Below, piece after piece: positions 55,221 to 64,000 of a stretch of DNA of 64,000 bases (its first letter is position 1; every line of letters begins with the position of its first letter). This stretch comes from Colias croceus. Lineage: Eukaryota > Arthropoda > Insecta > Lepidoptera > Pieridae. A model generated the notes under the pieces. The model did not search any database, had not been told where the DNA came from, and was given only the letters and a program-made list of their open reading frames with translations. The stretch covers positions 558,001 to 622,000 of the forward strand of contig NC_059538.1 of the NCBI RefSeq assembly GCF_905220415.1. Direction: 5' to 3'. Made by a program: the position numbers and the translations under genes.

Positions 55221-58200
55221 TAAATAGTTTTTGGTTTAGTGACAGCTGCTAATCGATATTTGAAACAATTAAATTGTGTAACTGTGTAAATAACTACCTT
55301 GTTTTTGATACTTAACAGTGATCTGGTTGAATTTATAGAGTATCCTAAGTCCCCAAACGCATCGGCTGTAGGTTCGATAACTTTATTTGTCTCTTCATAA
55401 CAAAAATAAGCACATTACATACTTATGAATATAAATTTAGATTACATACTTACTAACATGACTGCATATTTAACTAGTAAATACGTTTTTATCACGATAA
55501 AAGTTCATAAATAACAAAATGCTCTTGTGATTTGTTTTCTTTATTATGGTATTAAATTGTTGTTGAAAGATTCTATTCTATCATGTTCTTTTATGATTTA
55601 TTACATCCAATACCATACTATTTTCCTGCTACTTTTTACGAGGTTTTAACAAAGTACATTTGCGTGAGCATCAATTTATAGTTTTTAAGAAACCAATTAA
55701 CGTTTTTTGTTTTCGTCCACAGACTAAAAATAACATCCATCATACGAAACAAGTTGATTTATAAATACCGTCTTGTTTGATTTTAACTAATGCGTAAAGT
55801 TTTATTGTTATGTTTTTAGGAAATGGCTCGGAATAAAACTTAATACGATCAGATATCAATATATTCAAGACAAAAGAAAAGAAATGTAACTACGCAAAAG
55901 TAAGGTAATGTTTTCATTTGGGAGTTGATTAGGAAAGTTTTGCTATGCTCCTGAAGCGCGAAATTGTAGTTCACGGTTGTTTTGGTAATAATAGTTTTGT
56001 ATTCGACTAGACGCAGGTACTTATAGTTCGTTTTCGTGTGTGATATCTATGAAGGACTCTCTCATTTGCTGTTGATAACGTAATAATTGTATGGTAATAT
56101 AATAACAAGGTAGGCGGGCTTATATTTCCAAGCGTACCTACTCCTAAAGTCAATTGGAATATTGAGAAAATGTTCTGTATTGATAGCTATTTACTCTTTA
56201 GTTGGTAAAGAGTAAGGATAAAGGGGTCTGCTATCGTAAATTGTAGCAGTTTTATGCTTCTTTTTCAAGGCAATATACATAATTCATATTGCATCAGTCG
56301 TTTTGATTTATAGCTAGAAATGGGGACAAACGTAAATTGAATAGGGATAATTTGAGCCCAGTGAAAGGGTTTTCCTGCTAACCTTACGTAGTTGGTGCTG
56401 AGTAGTTGAGTGTCTATTATTAGATTGTTTTTTCCGCCCTGGGGTGTAAGTGTATATTAAAGTAGTTAAGTGGGCAATTTGTAGGGTTCCCAATCTGTAA
56501 GAAATATCCATTGGTAGAGGATTATTAAGATTTTCAAATTTATATCTAGTGTTTTGCTACGTCTATAAAATGATGTGCTATCATTTTCATCTACAATTCT
56601 TTCTGTTTTCGTGTTCATCATGGTCTAAATTTCTTGATGGAATTTGAAGGCATTACTCGACCCAACACTGCTTGTTTTTCGTGTTAGAGACTTAACTATT
56701 ACTGTTATTGTCAATATTTGTCATTTCTTTGTAAATCTTGTAACTCCCGCTCCTCTGGACTTCTCTAATTATACACATAATGCGTGTTACAAACAACTGT
56801 TGCGATTGGTCCAATTCAGTAAGTACACCTGTAGATGGTGACGCAACCAACGCGCATCGTCGCGTGCGCCGAGGTCGCAGTGCCACGACGCTGGTTTTTG
56901 TTTATGCGTAGGTACTGAAAATTGTGGTTTACTTCAGTTGTTAGTACCTACATTTGAATGTCGTTCGATTAGGATTTCTTGGTAGATAACGTAGTTGTTT
57001 TTATTTACAGATATGGGGAGATTGTCTTGATATATTTTACTATGTATGTAGTTGGTTTAGATTTGGTAATTTGAATATAATGCTGATCAATTCTACATTC
57101 TGCTGTAGGTATTCTTGATTTTATTTAAACGTCTCTAGTTTTTTTAATGTAACATTTGTGTTCCTAGTTTATAATTCTTGCCGGTTTGTTTGCAAACAAT
57201 TCCTTAAAGTTGAATATAAAACGTTTAAACTGTATAAGTAATTTTTGAAGTCATATATTATTCATTGAGGAATCTAAATATAGTTACACATATTTGATTT
57301 TAATTGCAAATTCGTCTATTATCAGGATATATTTTTGTATGTTTAGAAGTCACTTTGTCATACAAATTTATTTATATATTTCAGATTGTCTTGTTATAAG
57401 TCTTGGAGATAAAAATTGAAAGTATTTCAACGATTTTGAATAAATAATGAATAAGTTATTTCCTTATACTGATGATAACAGTAATATTCTGAAATTATGT
57501 TTTAGCATTCATCTGATTTTGTAAGTTATTGTGTAATTTGCCTAATATCATAGTTTCAAAGTATGTTAGTTTATAGGTACATCTATATTATATAACACCT
57601 CATCGACTTGGTTTTCTTTAATATTTTCAAAGAATTTGTATTATTGCAGTTTGAAAAGTTTGGAAATTTATTGAGCAGAATTAGTATGTATATGTATCAA
57701 AATGTATACAACTATGTATCCTCTATATAACAAATTAATTATACATACATACAGATAAGTAGCGTGGGGTAAAATCAATAATAATGCAAATTATATAGAA
57801 CAGTTTTCCCAATTGGATTTTCCTATATTGATTTGACAGGAAATTAAAGAGAGGGCTTTGGTTCTCAAAGTTTAAAGATGGGTCACCAAAAGTTTCCTAT
57901 TGGATATTATTTTAAATATTAATTTTTCACGTCGTAGTAAATTAACAAATAAATAATCGAATCTTCAGACATGTTGTCTATAAAAAGCAAAATTTTGTCC
58001 TATTTTAAGAAAATTAGCATAGATGTACACTTTATAATAACGTCAATATTGCAACACAAAAAAGAAAGTTTTTAGTCTCGCTCATGTGATGTTGCAATTG
58101 TTTATGCTTTTCTTTTTGAGCATTTTTTGATGATGTGAGGTAAATACTGGGTATCAAATTTAATGGTCAAATTTGAATTACTCATTGTTCTTTTATGTGC

Positions 58201-58338
58201 ATTAACTATGCATTATTTTAATTCTGTCGTATTAATGTTGTTTTAAAGTAAATAGAATGCTGTATTTATCTCTCAAAAGTGCATTTTAAAGATTTACTGT
58301 TTGTGTGGAATAATACTTACCGACCTACGTTACTTACA

Positions 58339-58517
58339 CAGGGGCCTTAGACAAAGTAACAATAACAAAACGATAACGAAGTTAGAAATCGCAAAAATGT
58401 ATGGGCTTGACATTAGATAGACCACGTGATCTAACGCGGCGTATGTCAATCCCATACATTTTTGCCTTTTCTAACTTCGTTATCGTTTTTTAATTGTTAC
58501 TTTGTCTACGGCCCCTG
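58339..58517. mobile_element. Foldback MITE, hAT-like ends
   Basis: Arms of about 66 bp: CAGGGGCCTTAGACAAAGTA on the left against CAGGGGCCGTAGACAAAGTA on the right complement, continuing through CGATAACGAAGTTAGAA to AATGTATGGG with few mismatches. The CAGGGGC start suits hAT, but no convincing 8-bp duplication is visible. Confidence 0.75.
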
Positions 58518-60105
58518 ATTCGATTATTATGTTTGTTAAAGTTATATTATTCTCATCATGGATTACTATGAAGTATGAATCTTGTCAAAAGTATAAAAAA
58601 TAAAAGTGAAAATATTTTTTAAAAGCTCACTATTAGGTAAAACATTCACGTCTTTATTATGTTAAAATTTACGACCATTAATTACTATAGTTTCGAAGTA
58701 ATTGCTGAAACTGGTATGGATATACTCGTTGTAAGTTAATGTAAGTTATGACGTCAAGATCGCATGTGTGTGTGTGTAGGCATACATTGTTTTCTCATGT
58801 GTGTATGTGAATGCTTAACATGAACAATTTGGCTACATTGCGTAGGACGTTAAGTAAATAATGTTTATTATATTTAATTGTAGTTAGTGGGAAGATTTGA
58901 AATTTCATAATCTATTATAAAATATAAAAGATTAAATATAAAAGATTATCACACTTTCAGTTTTTATTACGGTTGCGCTTAGCTTCTTTTTATTAGAGGA
59001 AATGTCATAACTGATGTTGCATACGTATTTTGTATGTGATGATGAAATTTAGTTATTTCACAAATAGGTAGATGAAAATATAGTACCTATATGTTTTGGC
59101 TTATATAATCTGAAATCTGTAAATATTACAGTTTGCCCTATTTATGGTACATGGTATTTTATTATTATTGATAAAAAAGATAGTCAACAAGACAATCACT
59201 ACAGTTAACAGTAGATACATATAATTATGTGCTCGTATTTTAATTTATGTTAGGTACTCTATCCCATATTAACGATAAACACGTGTGGGACACACTTAAG
59301 TACTTAACCTAACCGCTATCAAACTAAAGTTAAATTTGAAAGCTAACGACCTCTTACATCAGCGGCGCTAATGCATCTCCTATCGATGCACTAAAACGTG
59401 TCCCCATTATGATAGCGAGGCTTAATTAATTGACAATTAAGACCCCTTTCCCCACTTCACCTCCCTCTCTTCCCCCCGATGCCCCCTCAAGAACAATCCC
59501 CCGTAACGGTTAGCGGCTGGCACTCTGCCAAGTAGGTACGGTATCACGCGAAATGACTGCCTGTTTTATATCGGATATACGTTGTATGATCTCGATTCTT
59601 TAGATGCGAGATTGTAGGCTGAGAGCTTGTGATCTAGACCATAGTATGTGGTAGTATTGTGAAAGGAGGAAGCTTGAGGACTGGTACCTAGATGTGCTTT
59701 TTTGTTAGAAAGTGACGTGATTTGAAGGTTTTTGGTTCCGTAAAGGTATAAGTTCGTAATAGTAGCAATTTGTGTTTGGGTTCATGGTTCTATGTTTATG
59801 TTTACATTGAAAAACAAACACTGATTTATTTTTAAAATCTCTGTAGGATAGCTATGAGTTTGTTTATATTAGTTTAATTGAAACTGTACAAATATTATTA
59901 CATAGTATTTTACCTTGCTTTCAAGACATAACGAAGCTACATTTATTCATAAATAGTAATTAATTCTACTCAGATTTTGCCATTGTTCTTATATTTTAAT
60001 AATATTCATCAGATCTTACGCTACACTGTATCTGTGTGTTTTCCATGAAAATGAGGTACAGGGAGCGGTGTCGAAACTCGAAACCGTATATACATCGTCT
60101 GTACT

Positions 60106-60298
60106 GTGTGCCTAGTGCGAGTTTTCATCGAGTACGAAACGTTACTATCGCGTTTGCGTCACAGCCGAATTGGTATGGGAAATCGAACAGCGCCCCTAGC
60201 GGACGTATGGGGAAGCTTTGATTCCCCATACAAATTTCGCTGTGACGCAGACGCGATAGTAACGTTTCGTACTCGATGAAAACTCGCACTAGGCACAC
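60106..60298. mobile_element. Foldback MITE with about 60-bp arms
   Basis: Arms start GTGTGCCTAGTGCGAGTTTT and continue CATCGAGTACGAAACGTTAC and TATCGCGT, ending GCGTCACAGC, with one mismatch between arms. The centre contains a ccccata/tatgggg inverted pair. No clear target duplication. The ORF 60036-60221 overlaps it by chance. Confidence 0.8.
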
Positions 60299-61033
60299 TG
60301 AAATTTATAAACACCTCTTGTTTTTCAAGTACTTGGGATGATGGCGGCCTTTCTTGAGATTGGGAGAAATTATGTCGATGAAAATGCGATGGGAAAATTT
60401 GGTTGACCTAATCTAACTAAGTAATGAGAAATGAAAGTGAAATTGTCGAGATAGCTTCAAACTACAACAGTTTTTCTATTGTAGATTTAACAAAAATAGT
60501 TGAAAATTATATATCCGATTTTTAAGACTACGTTAGGTTTAAGTTAAAATGTATATCCTCGAGTTAAAGTAGCTAATTAGTTGAAAGTATATAACATAAT
60601 AATCAGTGCTGATTGCAAGTTATTTATTGCTATTTGCAACTAAAGATATTGATCTAATTACACGCTAATCGCTTCTGACGGTTTAGTAAACTAAATAGTT
60701 TTTAACTTTCATGAACAGCTGGTTTGGCGATTTTTGTCCTTTATTTTTGATTGTAGGTGTTACAAGGTTCACTCTGTTACTTATATAAAAAATCATACTA
60801 TTTTTAGGTATTTCATACTATTTCAAATTCAAATTGTCTATGCTTATGTTATGTCTCCAAATGTAGAAATATTTTCTTCAAATTATTTATTTATTCAATT
60901 ATCTCGTGTGTTATAGCAACAAGTGCACGGGAACATCGTCCACAAATTCGCGAATCGTATTGCGATTATTAAAATGATAATAAATGAATGTGAATTTTTA
61001 TTTTTTGATATGATAGCTCATAGCATGATCGAC

Positions 61034-61195
61034 TATTAGAGGCTTCAGTCATTTGCCATCTGGAAGTTTAATTCTTTAGATTGGTGAAATGATCATCCCA
61101 AATTCTAATTCTAATGTTTCGAGTATTAGAGGCTTCAGTCATTTGTCATTTGGAAGTTTAATTATGTAGATTGTTGAAATGATAATCTCGATTCT
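61034..61195 (+). repeat. Tandem duplication with 90-bp period
   Basis: 'tattagaggcttcagtcatt' tg followed by tggaagtttaatt and tagattg occurs at 61034 and again at 61124 with about 10 percent differences. Confidence 0.8.
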
Positions 61196-62428
61196 CCTTA
61201 ATTTTACCCTTTTTTAAATTAGGTATTTGTTAATTTACTTGTGTAAATAAAGTCAGTCTGAATATCTGTTAGAAATCGTAGGTGATCCATTATCAACGAA
61301 GAATTTCTGATCAGTATTTACTATTTAATAGACACAGATAAAATAGTTTTAGTTATACAAATAATTACGTTTTAAATTTACTAACTATTGAAGTATCAAG
61401 AGACTCGTAAATAAGTTCACGAAAAACTTTCGTCCTCACGGCTCATAACTTCGGATTAAGTTGTATCGAAAGTATTGGAAACAGCACTAAATTACTTTTT
61501 TCGCAGTTGTTTTTAAATCGAGTTTCATTGATTACGGCCAAGCGAGTAAATTTCTAAAGGCCACAATGTAACATTGGAATTTTGAGACTATTTTTTTTTC
61601 TTGGTCATTTGTTTAATCGATCTTGAAAGACCAGTTTTTGAGGATTCCACGTGAAAAATGGTATTAATGTAAACATTGTATTAAAATTGATTTATCATTT
61701 TTGATTAATGTTCTTTAGTTAGTTTTATTATGAAAAAAGTGCGTTTGTGCCGAGCACACGTGTCAGAATTATTCCATGACGTGATGGAAGTGCCATGCCG
61801 CGACCTTGAAATTTTACTCTCAACGCGCCTAAAGAAGTTTTACTTCAAAAATAATGAAAAAAAAATATAGGTATGTAAATTTAATATAAAAAATAAAATA
61901 AAAGGCTCATCAATCAAGGGTTCCTTCCATGTTAATCAAGGTTGCCAAAAGGATGTAATTACCGTGTGGGGAGAGTAGAATCTGTTGTAATTGCGGTGAT
62001 TACTCGCGATTGGGATCGGCCTTCGCGTGCTCCCCGAGCGGGCAGGTTGCGCAAGCGCAGCATTGACTTACGTTTGGTTTTTAGGGCTGCGCGTCAAAGG
62101 TTTTGGAGCGTATCACATTGTGAGGGCTGTGAATAATAGTTTTAGGGTGTTGCTTTTGAAAGTTACTTTAGTTTCGTTGTTAAAGTTATGGGTACCTATT
62201 TAAAATATGTATATTGTATAACCTGCCTTGTGACGTCTCACATTGTTAAAGATCTCATTTGTTTAATTATTTACGCCATTAGTAAAAATATAACTCATAA
62301 GTCAAGAATATACTGTGACTGTTGGAAGCGATGAATGTTATAACATTCTGCAGGTCAGGCTATTTACCATAATTTGTTCGCTTTTATCTAAATACCCTCA
62401 TTTCTTTACAGGTCAAACATCAGCCGTC

Positions 62429-62485
62429 ATGCTGATCCGCAGTGAGCAGCCAGCTACGCCGTGTGTCGCGCGCGCGTGTGTGTGA
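62429..62485 (+). other. Upstream ORF in the EEIG1 leader
   Basis: ATG at 62429 opens MLIRSEQPATPCVARACV and stops at TGA 62483-62485, 70 bp before the EEIG1 start. It could dampen translation of the main ORF; no evidence of conservation from one sequence. Confidence 0.45.
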
Positions 62486-62555
62486 AGTGTACAGTGTTAG
62501 TGTCGGTGTACGTGTTAGTGCGGTGACGAGGTTATACCCACCGGATGGTGGCAGC

Positions 62556-62701
62556 ATGGCGTTCATAATGAAGAAGAAACGCTACAAGTTCGGCGTGCAA
62601 GTGTGCCTCGAGGAGCTGACCGAGGTGCCGTTTGTGGCAGCGGTGCTGTTCGCGAAGGTCCGGCTGCAGGACGGTGGAAACTTTCAGGATCATTCGAGCA
62701 G
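62556..62701 (+). CDS. EEIG1: EEIG1/FAM102 first coding exon (start of NT-C2 domain)
   Basis: The exon runs 62412-62701 (acceptor tttctttacag, donor AG|GTTGGT); coding begins at ATG 62556, preceded by gcagc. It encodes 48 residues plus two bases: MAFIMKKKRYKFGVQVCLEE, LTEVPFVAAVLFAKVRLQDG, then GNFQDHSS. This matches the N-terminus of human EEIG1/FAM102A ([32 protein letters not shown], LDGG) almost residue for residue. The fragment is the first strands of the N-terminal C2 (NT-C2) domain, which in this family is thought to mediate membrane association and vesicle/endosome-linked functions. The remaining exons lie beyond the window. The 5' UTR is GC-rich with a (CG)n/(GT)n patch and one upstream ORF. 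Confidence 0.9.
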
Positions 62702-64000
62702 GTTGGTTTTGTTATATGTTTTAAGGTAGTAGATTAATGATGAAAGGTCGAATAGAATTGATGATGGTAAATAGCAGTTGCCTTAGGTGAGATTTTTATA
62801 CAGAGATTCGGTCAAATAATATGTCTTGAAACAGGGAGGATGATAAGGAATTGGGGATAACTGGTCCGTTCTATTTTTATTTAATCGTGTTGGAAAGCTT
62901 ATTATACAGCTTCAGGGCAAATGTATAAATTGGCTACTGCATCTAATTATTAATTCTAATGAATATTTCATAAAATGTGTGCCACGCTGTAGTTTTTGTA
63001 ATGTGTTTGACGTCATGCAGGTGATAATTTCGCTTGAGCCTCACTCAGGGTTTATCTGCAACACGTTGACGTCATTGTACTGATTGTCTGTGCACTCTAA
63101 GCTAATATTATTTAAAGAGGAATACTTTTTGTTTCATTGTTACGATTTTAACCTGAAATTTTTTTCGATTGGGTTCGAAATACCATTAGTTTAGATACAT
63201 CTTTAGAGAGTAACATAGTGACTAATACAGGCAAGTGACTGGTACTGTGTGTGATAGTAATAATACTGAGTGATAATAAATTTAAATTTGTATTGCATAT
63301 AATTTGCGTTAACCTTATTTGTTTATCAATATATGTTATGTATTTCGCTATTATTGTGGTATGAAATGCATTAATTTTACATTAACCATAACCTTAATTG
63401 TTATTATTAACTGTGTGTTGGATAAAATTGCGAAACGGTTAACAACTATGTAATGCTTTGGAGCATTTATGAATATGTATTGAGAAGTGTTTCCCAATAT
63501 TGCGATAGATTTATTCGTCCCAAATCAAGTGTCAGAAATAGCTTCTTTTATATTTCTCCGGCTCAAAGAATAGTTATGACTTCGCAATCCGCTCGCACAG
63601 AGATCTTTATTCGCTTTTATCTTAATCTTGTCAAAGCATTCACGTACGCAGGCACGGCTAAATCCCCGGCTAGTCGAGCGAGACACGTAATCGTTTGGCT
63701 GTGATTGTGTTGAGGCGGTAGCGGTAGCGATAATATGATAATTGACGTTAATTCATAGGTTAGTAAAGAAGCTTCTTGATCCATTTTGAACATGGATAGA
63801 CGACGTCGCAGGAAATGGTGATTATGCTATCAGAATATCCAACTTATAATAGAAAACTGTCCAGTTCAGAATCTGACAAAAAATATAAAGATGGTAAATA
63901 AAAAAAAACAATAATTTACAAAGATGGTGAAAAAAAAAAAACAATAATTTACACTTAACTACTGGCTATTATATTATCTGGCTTGAATTTAGGTTATTTT
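62702..64000 (+). other. EEIG1 intron (incomplete)
   Basis: No further exon before the window end. The ORF at 63453-63704 lacks splice-site or domain support. A 33-bp tandem duplication (aaagatggt, A-run, caataatttac) lies at 63887-63952. Confidence 0.55.

Larger units (their letters stand above)
55223..62411. other. Non-coding region, probable EEIG1 5' intron
   Basis: AT-rich without coding exons. It holds two long-arm inverted-repeat MITEs (58339-58517 and 60106-60298), a pyrimidine-rich tract near 59441-59510 and a 90-bp-period duplication (61034-61195). It ends in tttctttacag at 62411. Confidence 0.45.

Noticed and set aside
62442..62729. 95-codon ORF including the EEIG1 start, beginning upstream at 62442
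   Set aside because: The in-frame upstream part (starting at a non-ATG codon) is low-complexity 5' UTR; the family N-terminus starts exactly at ATG 62556, and the frame continues past the donor into the intron.
1..64000. CRISPR arrays, bacterial operons, riboswitches or prophage signals
   Set aside because: None seen; the spliced genes and repeat content show a eukaryotic nuclear genome.

Overview
The window looks like nuclear DNA of a lepidopteran (moth or butterfly). Evidence: AT-rich, intron-containing genes whose spliced products match animal protein families; an E74 ETS domain of insect type; and many repeats of kinds common in Lepidoptera (5'-truncated jockey/CR1-group LINEs with ATTT-rich or CAAATT-rich 3' tails, a tRNA-derived SINE, RTE-like debris with the 'gcgggcgaagccgcgggcgg' signature, and TTAA/TTA/TA-flanked inverted-repeat transposons). 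Species cannot be named from sequence alone.

Layout. 1-7 kb: last coding exon (ETS domain) and probable long 3' UTR of the ecdysone-response factor E74 (Eip74EF), + strand. 9-27 kb: a compact cluster of six conserved genes in alternating orientation, each rebuilt here by joining exons into an uninterrupted frame: Sec22b (+, 218 aa), a small OB-fold-like protein resembling TEN1 (-, 149 aa), NUDCD1 (+, 579 aa), BCD1/ZNHIT6 (-, 359 aa), PAGR1/PA1 (+, 154 aa) and TRUB2 (-, 305 aa). The pairs Sec22b/OB, NUDCD1/BCD1 and PAGR1/TRUB2 converge; BCD1 and PAGR1 diverge from a 646-bp interval. 27-62 kb: gene-poor and rich in mobile elements. It includes an apparently intact CR1/jockey-group LINE (about 36.0-40.9 kb) with complete ORF1 and ORF2, several truncated LINEs, a SINE, and three large inverted-repeat elements (30.4-32.9 kb with a 0.9-kb element nested inside, and 41.9-43.5 kb). 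Three intervals look like untranslated first exons with good donor sites (14.0, 28.5 and 55.1 kb). 62.4-64 kb: first coding exon of EEIG1/FAM102 (N-terminal NT-C2 domain), + strand, continuing past the window.

Main points of interest. (1) In the intact LINE, ORF2 has no ATG in front of its endonuclease. It overlaps ORF1 in the -1 frame, and the slippery heptamer T TTA AAC lies in the correct frame directly before the ORF1 stop, so ORF2 is predicted to be expressed by programmed -1 frameshifting. (2) The 3' UTR of the same LINE can form an H-type pseudoknot (8-bp and 7-bp stems), a candidate recognition structure for its reverse transcriptase. (3) The TRUB2 orthologue has lost the catalytic aspartate (HRLD of the human enzyme is TYLG here). 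(4) The small OB-fold protein may be an insect TEN1. (5) The large inverted-repeat elements carry repeated subterminal motifs and no transposase that I can see.
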